64,000 bases of DNA from Choristoneura fumiferana (GCF_025370935.1 NC_133494.1:6612496-6676495), one strand, 5' to 3'; shown: positions 1 to 10,738, counted from the stretch's first letter. A program made the numbers and translations. Notes: generated by a model not told the origin, from the sequence alone.

Positions 1-202
1 AACTGGCCAAATCATGAAATGGCGGCGTTTCATGATATGCCTAGGAATTTCATGATCTGCCTAAACGTCACTAGGCAAATCGTTAAACGTTGAGTTTTTA
101 ACGATATGGCGGATGTCCCTTAGCCAATTCATTAAATGGCGCCATTTCACGATATGCCCAGGAATTTCGTGATCGGGCGGATTTTACGATCGGCCGCCGA
201 CA
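1..202. mobile_element. Right end of a TIR DNA element, cut by the window edge
   Basis: This is the right subterminal part of the element seen whole at 49628-50486. It holds the same repeated words (TTTCATGATATGCCTAGG, TCATGATCTGCC) and ends in CGGCCGCCGACA at 202, the inverted form of the left terminus TGTCGGCGGCCG. The left half lies outside the window. TATC follows the end and could be the target duplication, but the partner is not visible. Confidence 0.75.
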
Positions 203-206
203 TATC

Positions 207-545
207 GATGAACTAAAACCTGAAATAATTCCTTTGCTCACTCGAGCTAACGTCTTGTGTGGTCATGCAGTTCCTCCATACTGTAAGAACACACACCACC
301 ACCACACAACACTGACGCGTTTCGAACTTAATCAGAGTTCATCCTCAGAGCAACACAACTATTCACCTTACAACCAGACTTTAGACTCATTTTGAACACA
401 TTTTTTTGCATAGACGTAGCTATCATAAGTCGCGGGTCATTATCATCATCATCATTCCAGCCTTTCTACGTTCCACAGCTGGTCACAGGCCTCTTCTCAG
501 AATGAAGGACTTGGGCCGTCGCGGGTAATAACTGTTTTCAGTTTA
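207..545. mobile_element. Foldback element of the GAACTAAA...TTTAGTTC family, interrupted by a SINE tail
   Basis: It begins GATGAACTAAA, carries the family words CCTTTGCTCAC and TCATGCAGTTCCTCC, a CACCACCACCAC stretch, and a right half with GCATAGACGTAGCTAT and CGCGGGT. It ends near TTTTCAGTTTA, the inverted form of its start. A short retroelement tail at 438-517 sits inside the right arm, flanked by GTCGCGGGT on both sides. Related copies are at 10517, 11906, 15800, 34727 and 63748. Confidence 0.6.
438..517 (-). mobile_element. Short SINE/RTE-type 3' tail nested in the foldback element
   Basis: Read on the minus strand it gives a CCTC-type segment ending in repeated GAT units (seen here as ATCATCATCATC), the 3' tail shared by lepidopteran SINEs and RTE LINEs. 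The 9-base word GTCGCGGGT at 429-437 and again at 518-526 looks like a target-site duplication. The copy is only about 80 bases, so it is strongly 5' truncated. Confidence 0.6.
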
Positions 546-611
546 TAACCCACTACGACTTAGCTTTAATGTTTTCTGTTTCCTTATTTTTTTAAACTTT
601 CTTGTTTGTAG

Positions 612-725
612 TATGGCATCGTAAAAGACTTTGAAGCCGGTCCTTGGTTTAATCCACAAAGTCGCCGCTGGCTGAAGCCAGCACTGAATTATGGAGTTGA
701 GTTTAAAATGAAGGCTCTATCTTGA
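612..725 (+). CDS. Terminal coding exon of an unidentified gene (gene 1)
   Basis: A pyrimidine-rich acceptor (TTTCTTGTTTGTAG at 598-611) is followed by a 37-codon open frame ending in TGA at 723-725. The peptide starts YGIVKDFEAGPWFNP and ends NYGVEFKMKALS. Only phase 0 stays open; the other two frames stop within about a dozen codons. Codon third positions and GC content differ from the AT-rich flanks, and no second copy was noticed in the window, so I read it as a real last exon rather than a transposon piece. Earlier exons must lie left of the window because 1-545 is repeat. I do not recognise the protein. The alternating hydrophobic/charged end could be a beta-strand, but that is a guess. 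No clear AATAAA lies close behind the stop. Confidence 0.5.
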   Translation, partial: YGIVKDFEAGPWFNPQSRRWLKPALNYGVEFKMKALS

Positions 726-814
726 AGAGAAATAACCTTAACACGAGAGTGCTTCAAAAAATTGTTTCATGTTGCTCTGATTGCTCGCTTCTAAATTAAG
801 AACACCCTATTTTA

Positions 815-1010
815 ACCCCGACGCAAAACAAAAAGAAGGGGGTTATATGTTTGACCGCTATGTGCCTGTCTGTGGCACCGTATAGCTCTTAAACGGGTGG
901 TCCGATTTGAATGCGGTTTTTACAAATTTGAAAGCAGGTTATCTAGCGATGGTTTTTAGACAAGTTTCATCAAAATCGGTTTATACACACTTTTGTGTCA
1001 AGAAATACAT
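815..1010 (+). repeat. Fragment of a dispersed repeat (CCCCGAC...TTTGAC...AATCGGTTTA type)
   Basis: The segment shows CCCCGACGCAAAA, GGGGTTATATGTTTGAC, TGTCTGTGGCACCGTA and ATCAAAATCGGTTTA in order. The first three blocks recur in shorter form at 1611-1710. I recognise this order from lepidopteran repeat sequence; the class is uncertain. Confidence 0.45.
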
Positions 1011-1610
1011 TTTTGTTAAAATTTAATTTTTAATTGGAACTTTTTTGCGGACTGTATTTGTTATTTACTGTAGGTAAAACGCAGAGTTAAATATAGCATC
1101 TACCATAATAAAAGTAATATGGACGTTGTCATAAATATTTATAGGAGCACCATGTAGACCGTAGATTGAATTTCTCACACGGCACACAACCTTTATTCTA
1201 AGAAGTATATTTTTGAGTTACACCTTCAAAAGGTTTTGGGGTATTTTCTTCAAATTCGTACTTTAATAATAAATTTTCTCTTATTTGGATATTCACACCG
1301 CGGAGGCTTCTTTATTTTATTTTTCTATAATAAATACGTTTCAGAAAACATTAAATCAATATTTTTCATAATTATTCCTCATGCACAAAAAATGGATACC
1401 GGTTTCTTCTACATTACGTGTTGAACAATAAATTTTGACGTTCTTAAATCGAGTTTTTCCCAACCTGCTTGGGTTCTGTTTGTAGTCCTATGAACTCCTA
1501 CATCATTGCAATTACCTATATCTAATGACAATGACAGCTTAGTGAACAAACCAGCAGCGTTTACTTAGTTTTGTTAATAACTTTCAGTATTATCGCTTCC
1601 TCTATTGTTA
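1011..1610. other. AT-rich stretch without recognisable features
   Basis: Only chance ORFs with biased Ile/Phe composition are seen. No splice-bounded open frame or repeat match to the rest of the window was found. Confidence 0.4.
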
Positions 1611-1710
1611 ATCCCCGACCCAAAAAGAGGGGTGTTATAAGTTTGACGCCAATGTCTGTCTGTGGCTTCGTAGCTCATAAACGGATTGACCGATTTCGTT
1701 GCGGGTTTTT
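1611..1710 (+). repeat. Second, shorter copy of the CCCCGAC repeat
   Basis: CCCCGACCCAAAAAGAGGGG, TTATAAGTTTGACG and TGTCTGTCTGTGGCTTCGTA align in order with 815-900. The GGTTCCG repeat starts directly behind it, suggesting that insertion cut this copy short. Confidence 0.45.
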
Positions 1711-2345
1711 TTAGGGTTCCGGAGCCAAAATGGCAAAAACGGAACCCTTATAGTTTCGCCATGTCTGTCTGTCTGTCCGTCCGCGGCTTTGCTCAGGGAC
1801 TATCAATGCTAGAAAGCTGTAATTTTGCACTGATATATATATATGTAAACTATGCCGACAAAAATAAACAATGAAAAATTAAAAAGTTTTTAGGGTACCT
1901 CCCATAGACGTAAAGTGGGGGTTTTTTTTCTCATCCATCCCTATAGTGTTGAGTGTCGTTGGATAGGTCTTTTAAAACCATTAGGGATTTGCCAAGAATA
2001 TTTTTCGATTAAGTGATTTGTTTGCGAAATATTCAACTTTAAAGTGGAAATTTTCATTAAATCGAGCGTCTTTCCCTCTAAAATCTAAACCAGTAGGAAG
2101 AGAAAATTTTAAAAAAATCAGGATGGTAGTAAGTATATCAAACTTTCAAGGAAAACTATAACGGTTAAGTTTCTTGAGAATTATTAGTAGTTTAAGAGTA
2201 AATAGCAGCCAAAGTATAAAATATACCTAAACCTGGATATTGCGTACAAACTACGAAATCCATAGAAAAATATTACGTATTTTTTCGTAATGGCTACGAA
2301 ACCCTATTTCGGGCGTGTCCGACACGCTCTTGGCCGTTTTTTTAA
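1711..2345 (-). repeat. GGTTCCG dispersed repeat, minus orientation
   Basis: It runs from AGGGTTCCGGAGCC and CGGAACCCTTATAG through a (GTCT)n run to CGAAACCCTATTTCGGGCGTGT and CTCTTGGCCG. The two ends carry GGGTTCCG/CGGAACCC palindromes. Seven further copies or fragments lie at 3216, 18107, 22336, 23437, 28690, 39963 and 47463. The copy at 3216-3911 is in opposite orientation about 870 bases away, so the two could form a long hairpin. I know the sequence as a high-copy lepidopteran repeat but cannot name its class. Confidence 0.75.
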
Positions 2346-2486
2346 CATGGAAGCGAGTTTTATGGTAGTTCTTAGCAATGTTTGATAAAAAGATACTTTA
2401 CTTTGAAATGACAACATCGTGGGTTTCTCGAATTTTTTACGATTAGATTAGATTATTGTTTTATCATACCTGATTGAAGCCTACGT

Positions 2487-2606
2487 TATAGCCGCGAGTT
2501 CACGGTTGATACAAGCCGCAGCCAACCGAAACAACTGGAGGTCTTTGGGGGAGGCCTATGTTCAACAGTGGACGTCCTTCGGCTGAGATGATGATTATCA
2601 AATTGT
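2487..2606 (+). mobile_element. RTE-clade LINE 3' end, short relic
   Basis: The segment encodes a degraded RTE tail, with NNWRSLGEAYVQQW recognisable, then TCGGCTGAGATGATGATTATCA as the 3' tail. It is about 120 bases and strongly 5' truncated. Compare the clearer copy at 38205-38500. Confidence 0.65.
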
Positions 2607-2936
2607 AAAACCCGAATAAACTTACCATTAACTTATACTGCTCAATAGTGAGCATACATTTTAAATTTGTAAGTAACTACCTATGATTATTGCAGAGTAA
2701 GTAAATGTAAAAATATCTTGATAAACAATCAAGAAAAGCTCAACAAAACTTTTTTGGTGAACAGTAACGGACCAAAACATTGAGGTTATTCGAGTTTGCC
2801 GACTCTTAACAGGGTTTTGTCTTACCCCCGCTAATTAAATTGGGTTGTTGGTTGGAGCAAACAGTTCGGGCTAAAGTACTTTGTGATACAAAAAAATAAA
2901 AAAATACCGTAAAAAGAGTAACATTTTATTAATTTA

Positions 2937-3155
2937 CTAGCTGTTGCCTGCAACTACGTCCGCGTAGAGTTAGTATATCGCTATTCCGCGGGAACTATGC
3001 AATTATCCGGGATAAAAACTATCCTTTGTCCTTCCCCGGGACTCAACTTATCTGTATACCGAATTTCATTTAAATCGGTCCAGTGGTTTAGACGTGAACA
3101 GGTAACAAACAAACAAACAGACTTACAAATTTTCCTATTTATAATATTAGTGGGA
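2937..3155 (-). mobile_element. Short non-autonomous Helitron
   Basis: Read on the minus strand it starts TCCCACTAATATTATAAATA and ends CTAG, and it is flanked by A (2936) and T (3156) as expected for Helitron insertion between A and T. Inside are CCGCGGGAA and AATTTCATTTAAATCGG, which I know from lepidopteran Helitrons. At 219 bases it is an internally deleted copy with no protein. Confidence 0.75.
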
Positions 3156-3215
3156 TTATTATTTTTTAAATTTTCTTTTGTTTAAACACTCCGTTTAACT
3201 CTCGTGGAAGAATGA

Positions 3216-3911
3216 AAAACCGGCCAAGAGCGTGTCGTACACGCCCAGGATAGGGTTCCGTAGCCATTACGAAAAACCAGCCAAGAGCGTGTCGGACATG
3301 CCCGAAATAGGGTTCCGTAGCTATTACGAAAAAATAAGTTATATTTTTTTCGTATTTTATACGGAATCTTCCAAGTTTAGGTATATTTTATACCTTTGGC
3401 TGCTATTTACTCTTAAACTACTAATAATTCTCAAGAAAACTTAACCGTTATAGTTTTCCTTGAAAGTTTGATATACTTACTACCATCCTGAATTTTTTCA
3501 AATTTTCCCACCCACCGGTTTAGATTTTAGAGGGGAGGGACGCTCGATTTTAATGAAAATTTTCACTTTAAAGTTGAATATTTCGGAAACAAATCACTGA
3601 ATCGAAAACTTTTCTTAGCAAACCCCTAATGGTTTTAAAAGAACTATCTAACGATACCCAATACTATATGGTTGGATGAGAAAAAAAAAACACCCCCACT
3701 TAACGTCTATCGGAGGTACCCTAAAAAAACTTTTTTATTTTTTTATTGTACCATTTTGTCGGCATAGTTTACATATATATCAGTGCAAAAATATAGCTTT
3801 CTAGCATTGATAGGCCCTGAGCAAAGCCGCGGATGGACGGACAGACAGACAGACAAATATAGCGAAACTATAAGGGTTCCGTTTTTGCCATTTTGGCTCC
3901 GGAACCCTAAA
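3216..3911 (+). repeat. GGTTCCG dispersed repeat, plus orientation, with duplicated head
   Basis: It starts with ACCGGCCAAGAGCGTGTCG, and about 55 bases later the head is repeated (ACCAGCCAAGAGCGTGTCG), each followed by ATAGGGTTCCGTAGC. It ends in (GACA)n and GGCTCCGGAACCCTAAAAA. It forms an inverted pair with 1711-2345. Confidence 0.75.
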
Positions 3912-4004
3912 AATGGGTTGTTCCTTATACCGCGCAAATTTATAAATAAACATCTCTTTTTTACAAGTCATCATCATCATCTAGGCCTAAATACGTCTTA
4001 CGGT

Positions 4005-4235
4005 TCACTACTAACGTTTGGCAACCTAATTCATTTCGCAACTTTTCATTTCGCTACACTGTTTAGTATTTCTGAAATTGTAAAAGTTTTAGGATTTTTA
4101 TAAAACTACCCTAACCTAAAGGGTTCTACACGATAGCCCTGAAATAAATCCTGAAACATTTTCAGTTTTAGAGATTGCGAAATGAAAAGTTGCGAAATTA
4201 ATCAGGTTGCCAAACATTAGTTACGAAATGAACGG
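4005..4235. mobile_element. Small foldback MITE
   Basis: The left arm at 4011-4053 (AACGTTTGGCAACCTAATTC, then CATTTCGCAACTTTTC) is matched in inverted form at 4176-4222 (GCGAAATGAAAAGTTGCG, then GGTTGCCAAACATTAG). The arms are about 43 bases with some mismatches, and the spacer is about 120 bases. No coding potential. Confidence 0.6.
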
Positions 4236-5283
4236 ATACCACGTCTTACTTCAGATCCTTCTCAATCGTAGTTCCCACGAGGGTCTAATGCGGATTGCAA
4301 GTACTTCTTTTATATTCAAAGCACGTGACTGCGGAAGTTTAACTCTCTAACTCAATTAGTTTAAGCTGTATGCAAAAGTCAACGATTACATTCGCGGTAC
4401 TTCCGTTCCACCCGATTACGTGAAAATATGATCCGGAGCAGTAGAAGTATTTCTATGGTTCCGTCATCCGATTTCTCTACCGTACAAGTAGCGTAACAGT
4501 ATCATATAAATAGTTCTATGACTACTCCGGATCGTATTTTTACGAATTCGGGTCGATCCGGATCGGATTCAGATCGGACGTAGTGCGTAACGGCTTTATC
4601 TTCTCTTAAACGTGGGGGAGGGGGGGGGGGTAGGTCGATCTATTTAAGGTCGGCGTTCAGTAGAGGTACTTAATGCCGTGTTTAATTTTTATGGACTTGG
4701 AATACCTATCTGCTTACCTACTGCCTCTCCTGCCTCTAAGGAGGAACACGCGTTATTTTCCTGTGCAGGAACTCACTTTGCGAACAAACTTTCTACTTCA
4801 GATTAGATATTGCTACTAAAACTTATTACTCTAACGAAGTGCTGATAGTTTCTGCAAGTTAGGCTGTGTTTATTAATAGGGTTGAAAGCATTTACAATAT
4901 CAGGATGTGCTGTCTGTACTTTTTTTTGCCAAATATTCGTGTAATTAATACTATTTTATTGTAAATCTTATTTTTAAATAAATAGGGCAACCGTTACAGA
5001 ATATATTTCATTTTTGTAATACCTACACAAGTGAAGTTAAAGAAAGGTTTAAAAATCTACCTACCTTTGCAAAAATTCGGAAAAGATCTTTTAAATCAGT
5101 TCACAATGTTTTCTTTTATTTATCCAAAAGTTATATAACAGGTACAAATTAAGCGAGTTCTGATTTGATACACTGTTCCAATTTTTTTTTTACCTGTCAT
5201 TACCTGTCATACGCCATATGTAGTATAAATAAAAACTGACTAACCTACTGACAGACAATGTATCTACTGCCATTGGAGCTTTA
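4236..5283. other. Unassigned stretch with a G-rich run
   Basis: No coding signal. A run of 17 nearly unbroken G residues (4614-4630) is the only marked structure. A small cluster of GATCCGGATCGG-like words sits at about 4550-4580. Confidence 0.4.
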
Positions 5284-5427
5284 CCCCCTGTTTCACCATC
5301 CATAGATTAAAATTATCTGACGGATAAATATGATGCCGTTTTTCTTTGTTCTGTTCGACTAAAAGGAGACAGCATCACATTTATTTATCAGTCAAATAAA
5401 ATTAATCAATGGGTGGTGAAACTGCCT
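5284..5427. mobile_element. MITE, PIF/Harbinger-like, degraded copy
   Basis: The arms TTTCACCATCCATAGATTAA and ATTAATCAATGGGTGGTGAAA are inverted repeats with ATGATGCCGT/AGCATCACAT inside. The copy at 51615-51755 is cleaner and has TTA target duplications, which suggests the superfamily. Confidence 0.65.
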
Positions 5428-7369
5428 CATCGTCTTTGGAAACATATACTGAACTCTTTTACTGTTTCTCTATTCTTCCATGACGACGAATTCTCTGGAT
5501 AAAGTATACAGTATTTAACACAGTTACATAAAAACTCAAAAGTCTCATAATCATATTCCATGATAAACAAAAGAATAAAATAATTTAAAAATATAATCTA
5601 CCTTTTGAATAACTCGTGCATTTACTTTTATTCAGTGACAGCGTCGTTTTAAATCACGATTCGTTATTTTTAAAATATGGTGCGAGTGAAATATGCTCCG
5701 CTTTTTTTGGAGCATTATTACGCACGACACATCAAATTTGTTACTGGACATTGCACTTTTTTGAACCAACTTTTTTAAACGTTAGTCCGATGTTTTCGTA
5801 CCCAAAACAAAACTGTCAAAGGCAATTTTTGAGCAATTGATATATTTTACGCGAAGTTAAACAGTTCACAAAATGTTTACTGTTTTTGTACTCAAGCACA
5901 CGGCGGCCACGCCGTACAAAATACGCATTCTTGAATCTACACAGGCACAACGACGTCTGTACACGCGTCATTGTGTGCGTAAGGTTCACAGGGATGACTA
6001 ACGCAAAACCCTAATAAGTGCTACCAATGGCATTTAAAGATACTTACACAGCAGCAAATCAGTGTAATCGTTAATCTTACCTATTTATTTAAACCTAATT
6101 AAAATGTGTCTATCTTTGTGTTTAAGCATTATTATTTTCAATCAATAATACCTATATGAGTACAAACTTAAACGAATTATTCGGTAGGTAGTTATTTCAT
6201 GTATGCGATAATTTCAGAAATAATTATTTATTTAGAAAAAGGAAGTAGGTAGGGTACCGTTACAATTTCGCAAAATTATTGCTCCCGAACTTAGTGCCGT
6301 GCGGCCTCCATACATCGCGTTGCGCACCCGACTGCTTTCCTGCGGTTTTCCTGCAATCTGCGCTTGAGGGGTGGGGTAACTGGAACCGGTGCGGGGCGGA
6401 GCGTGGCCATTCTGTACGTTAGTACTATTATATATTCTGTGACTCAAGCCAAACTATGATTAATTTTAACGAGCAAAAGATATTGGAATTTGAAAAAATA
6501 AACAATAATTAGGTACTCGCTAAAAGAAATAAGATCTTGTCACCCCAACGCTAAAGTCGCAAATCTGCTATTTAGGAAAAAAATGTTTTTGAACCCAAGG
6601 TGTTGATAATTGACCTCAAAATCTTACGCATGTTACAATCTAATGTTTCTGAGAGGAACCTGATGTGAGGGTGGGCAACAGCGCTTCCTATTGCCAACTA
6701 CGAACTCCGCGGCCCGTGCCCACTCCAGTATGGTCCAGTGCCTACCCCAGGATATTGCGCTACCGATTCAAAATTATGTTATGCTGATATCTTCACACAA
6801 AAATCCAGGCCAGGCCCCCCCCTTAAAAAATAACCCTAGGATACCCTAATACGTGCAGTGTTTTCCTTCATCGTAAAGCTCGATGTTTTCAAATGTAATT
6901 TCGCACATGAATTGAAAAACTCAGAAATACCTACGAGCTCAGGTTCAAACAACGGCCAAACTATAATAAATCGCAAAGAATTTTTTTCCTCCACGAAATA
7001 GATTAAAAAGCCAACGTTCACGACTAATAATTTTTACTCATGTGGGCATTTTGAGTACTTATTTCACACTCGACTTAAGGCTGTAAATTGCGTCAGCCTC
7101 GCTCTTCAGGCGGATATTGCAGCCCTTCCGGTCGATTAGTCCCTTAGCGGCTAGATGCCCCGACGCATATGTGTGCGTCTTGAATGACTGATGGATTATT
7201 AATGGAGCATCGGTTCGTACTTGAGATTAATTTGTATTAGAGGCGGGGGCGGAAAATGGCTTGGGCTAAGTGTCTGCGCAGGAAAGCTTAGCGATTAGCG
7301 ATCTTTAGAAAATGAACCGCTACCTTTTATACATTGCCCTTACTAAATGTGCACGTCAGCTGTGAAACG
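5428..7369. other. Unassigned stretch with two GC-rich islands
   Basis: Most of this is AT-rich and without signal. At about 6284-6425 and 6655-6765 the GC content rises sharply. On the minus strand the first island holds an open frame including NGHAPPRTGSSYPTPQAQ, preceded by TACTAACGTACAG, but I see no convincing donor. Around 7235 a GAGGCGGGGGCGG word occurs. The islands could be an exon, a promoter region or an old repeat; none can be shown. Confidence 0.35.
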
Positions 7370-7530
7370 TCAAAGTCAAAGTCAAAATATCTTTATTCAA
7401 TTTAGGCTATAACAAGCACTTATGAATGTCAAAAATAAATAATCTACCACCGGTTCGGAAAAACCTCTGTTGAGAAGAAGCTGGCAAGAAACTCAACGAG
7501 GTATATATTTATATTTATATTAAGTCATAC
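7370..7530 (+). repeat. Dispersed retroelement fragment, (GTCAAA)n head
   Basis: CAAAGTCAAAGTCAAAATAT, then TTTAGGCTATAACAAGCACT and GGCAAGAAACTCAACG. The same order recurs at 43699-43830. I recognise it as a common lepidopteran LINE 3'-end fragment seen in reverse, but the class is uncertain. Confidence 0.55.
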
Positions 7531-7787
7531 AATAATAGATATGTCACACAAATAGTTGGATCTAAATATAACAATATGTTGGAGTGCTTGAATATTTGGT
7601 GTTCCACAGATCCAGCTATCACAAACACCACATAAAATGCTAACGCGTTTTGAGCTCTATACATAAGTCTTTATTCTTATAGCAAAGGTGAACACACAAC
7701 CATTACCAAAAAAAAAACGAATGACGCCCTTACCAATACATAGTTTTATGGAATACAATTGAAGACTTAACTGAACCAGCTAGCAAT

Positions 7788-8033
7788 ATGAGATGGTATA
7801 TCCATCTGCACCATAAATATTTACTAAATTTTATCTTCAACGACCTAATAAGTATTCCTTTAGAAGGAAACCTAAAATGTTGTTCTTGCGAAGTCAAGAA
7901 AACGTACTTAAGTTGTCAAAAAAAGTTTAGTGTACCTAGTTATTATAAAAGTGATGATATTAAAGCAGAAGCTAGCACAGAGGCGTTTTACCCTATGACG
8001 AAGTTATATCGTGAGTTTCATCCAAAATTTTAA
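7788..8033 (+). CDS. Unrecognised 81-codon ORF
   Basis: The ATG at 7788 starts an open frame ending at TAA 8031-8033. The frame is also open upstream to about 7715 (IEDLTEPASN before the Met). The product has a hydrophobic start, a small cysteine cluster (LKCCSCEVKKTYLSC) and a polar, lysine-rich end (FYPMTKLYREFHPKF). An AATAAA lies about 85 bases behind the stop. Nothing like it was seen elsewhere in the window. AT-rich codon use and lack of a recognised domain keep this weak. It could be a small gene, a terminal exon, an eroded viral or transposon piece, or chance. Confidence 0.25.
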   Translation: MRWYIHLHHKYLLNFIFNDLISIPLEGNLKCCSCEVKKTYLSCQKKFSVPSYYKSDDIKAEASTEAFYPMTKLYREFHPKF

Positions 8034-8522
8034 ATAATCAATAGATAACATTACCGTAACGCAATAATAACTAACACAATTAGCAAGTAATTTAATCGAC
8101 ATGCTTGCCGGTTTATTCAATAAACTCGATGTTGCATGGACATATATTACAAAATGAAACTAGAATATTTTAATGTATAGCATTCTACGGAATAAGCAGT
8201 ATGTAATTCAATGTAGTTAAGACACTGACCACACCTAGATTGGCTTTAGTTATGCAGTTTTTTACAAAAACCTATTGATATGGCAAAGCGAAAAAAATAT
8301 ATGTTGATATTCATTCAATTGACATTCATGCAGATAATGTCCAATGAACGGTTTGATGAAATGGAAAATGTTAACTAAGAAAATATTTTAAGCAGTCCTA
8401 AGTCTTTTCATTCGTAACTGATATATCTATAATTCATAACACAAATACATCACACTCGTAAACAAAATATACATGATTCGTATACTACGCGTGTTGTAGT
8501 TTTACTGACTGCAAGCAGTGGT

Positions 8523-8619
8523 AATATACTTAACGGCAAAAAATTTGGCCCACCCTTCATACAAAATTACCGATTCTGCATACATTTGAGGGCCAGATTT
8601 TTTGCCGCTCAGTATATTT
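8523..8619. mobile_element. About 97-bp palindromic MITE, copy 1
   Basis: ATACTTAACGGCAAAAAATT and its inverted partner AGATTTTTTGCCGCTCAGTA enclose GGCCCACCCTTCATACAAAA. The same element, also about 95 bases, lies at 58861-58955. ATAT-type flanks are present on both sides. No protein. Confidence 0.7.
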
Positions 8620-9164
8620 TTCGCGTAGATTCCTGTTTTTTTTGTATGCCATGGCTACATCTCTTTCAATTACAGGCAACGGATGATAAGTGTGAAGAGT
8701 GGTGATACTTAAGATCATTGACGCGTGTCATTGGTTAACGCAACCACTATAAATATGCATCAGGGGGTTGCTTTTTTATGTCAACCCAGGGAAGGCCATT
8801 TAGGAGATCGTTACCATTGCATCAAAGGTTTTCCTTAATGGTGTCTTATTTTAGTTATTAGAAACAGCATAACAATAATAAGAAACAGGTGGAAAACGGC
8901 ACGTGGAGGCTCAGCGTCATTCAATAGAAGAGTTTATTTACAATTTGCATGTTTACGATATAAAGTAAAAAAGCCGTAAAATGGAGGAGTAAAACATTGT
9001 CGGGAGACAAACTTGATTTTATTCTATACTCGTACATAAAGAGAAACGCGTTTCTGTTTAGAGTAACGTGTTTAGGGATCTGTATGATTTTTTGTTGATT
9101 CAATTGGGATACCGTAGTTTTTTGGATGATTTTTCACAAAGGGACTTCGTACAAATTTAAAAGC

Positions 9165-9325
9165 AATTAAAAGTTGCCCACGACTCTATATACCTGGATA
9201 TCCTGGGACTCAAACCATCTGTATACCAAATCTCGTCTAAATCGGTTCAGCGGTTTAGATGTAAAAGGTAATAAACAAATAAACAGATTTACAAAGTTTC
9301 GCATTTATAAAATTAAGTTTTAATA
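9165..9325 (-). mobile_element. Degraded Helitron fragment
   Basis: It contains GTATACCAAATCTCGTCTAA, ATCGGTTCAGCGGTTTAGA and ACAAAGTTTCGCATTTATAA, the block order of the minus-strand Helitron at 2937-3155. Neither terminus is intact. Confidence 0.5.
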
Positions 9326-9330
9326 TATCC

Positions 9331-10439
9331 TATTAAATTCAGCTTCAGTTTCCAATAAGTCGTCCGTACATTGATAGACAAAACTGTACATTATTTGCAA
9401 CAGCTATTGAATACTGTAGATCATTTGCAGACCAAGAAAGGTCAATAGAAATTCTTAGCCCGTCTACATCCGTAGCAAAATACGGATTAATGCATCTGTA
9501 AAGCAAAATTCTGATCTGCCAGCAAGAGGAGAATTTTTATTAACAGCTTCCAACGTTACCGAATCTATTTATGTGCAAAGTATCAAGTTTCATTTGATGC
9601 TAAGCATGGTAGTGTTGTAGTGTCGAATCTTGAGTTGATAAGGTTAGGATGCAAGCGCATTAGATGCAAAATTTAAAAAATAAACCTGAAAAACCGTATT
9701 AAAAACATTAGACAACATTTATAGAAGTATCCACAAAAAGTTTTGTCATACTTATCTGAACAAATCGATATCCGTAACAGGCTTCCTCAATAAAACAAAG
9801 TCAAGATCCGCAACAATAGCTTCGTCAAAATGTCGTCTATAAAAGATCTTTCACGGTAACAATGTTTGGGCGGACTGTAACATTGGTCATAAGTTCGTAT
9901 TAAATTATTATTTTGGAAACTAAATTTTTTGCCAATATGCGTATCCAAAGCAATGTGAATATAGAGCAGTAACCTACGCTTACTCGTAAAAGAAAATAAT
10001 CGAGAAATGACGAAGGAGCCGTTCATCCATAACTGTGACACTTACCTACGTACCTATAAGGCGCGCACAAATATGTACTTTTGTATGAATATGGTTGACT
10101 GTTCCGTGATTACTTTGGCCAGGGGTGTTGTTAATTTAACAGTGGTAATTGTGACGTATTTTTAGTGGCGTCCAGCTCAGTATAGGCAGCAATAGTGTTG
10201 CCTACACTGTTGCTGGTGCGAGCAGATGTAGCTACTGGCCCTGCCCACCTGAGCTTCACGGCACTGCGTATTTTGTATTATAAAATTTATCTACAAATTT
10301 GGAATCAGTAATCCCTGACCTTTCGTCGACGTTTTTCATTTCATTCATTTCAAGCAAGCGGAGTTCCATATAATGATTAAAATTGCCTTTGAATTTTTTA
10401 ATTTGAATTGATTGCCTATGTACCTACTTAGCAATTTCT
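9331..10439. other. Unassigned stretch
   Basis: No coding or splice evidence and no repeat shared with the rest of the window was found. GC rises slightly at 10150-10265 without an open frame. Confidence 0.35.
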
Positions 10440-10512
10440 TTTTTGTGTAACATTTTTGTATTTCCTTTCTGTACAATAAAGAGTATAAACAAACAAACAA
10501 ATAAAAAAAATA
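10440..10512 (+). mobile_element. LINE 3' tail with poly-A
   Basis: TTTCTGTACAATAAAGAGTA followed by (AAAC)n and an A-run is a typical non-LTR 3' end with its AATAAA. A similar GTACAATAAAGAG lies at about 46288. No coding part remains. Confidence 0.45.
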
Positions 10513-10516
10513 CTTT

Positions 10517-10738
10517 AATCACCCGTAAACTTAATATTATGATGGCTACGTCTATGCAAAAAATGTGTGTTCATGCAGCTCCTCCACTGACACGCGTCAT
10601 TGTGGCGTGGTGGTAGTGATAGGTTGGCTTGTTATGTGTGTATTCTTACAGTGTAGATGTGCGGAGGAACTGAATTTGTTGCATAGAAATATAGCTAGCG
10701 TGAGCCACAGGTAAGCAAAGTAATTGTTTTCAGTTCAA
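10517..10738. mobile_element. Foldback family copy, internally deleted
   Basis: Left part GATGGCTACGTCTATGCAAA and TTCATGCAGCTCCTCC; right part GTGCGGAGGAACTGAA, TGCATAGAAATATAGCTAG and TTTTCAGTTCA. The halves are inverted relative to each other, around a GGCGTGGTGGTAGTGATAGG core. Compare the long copy at 34727-35235. Confidence 0.6.
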
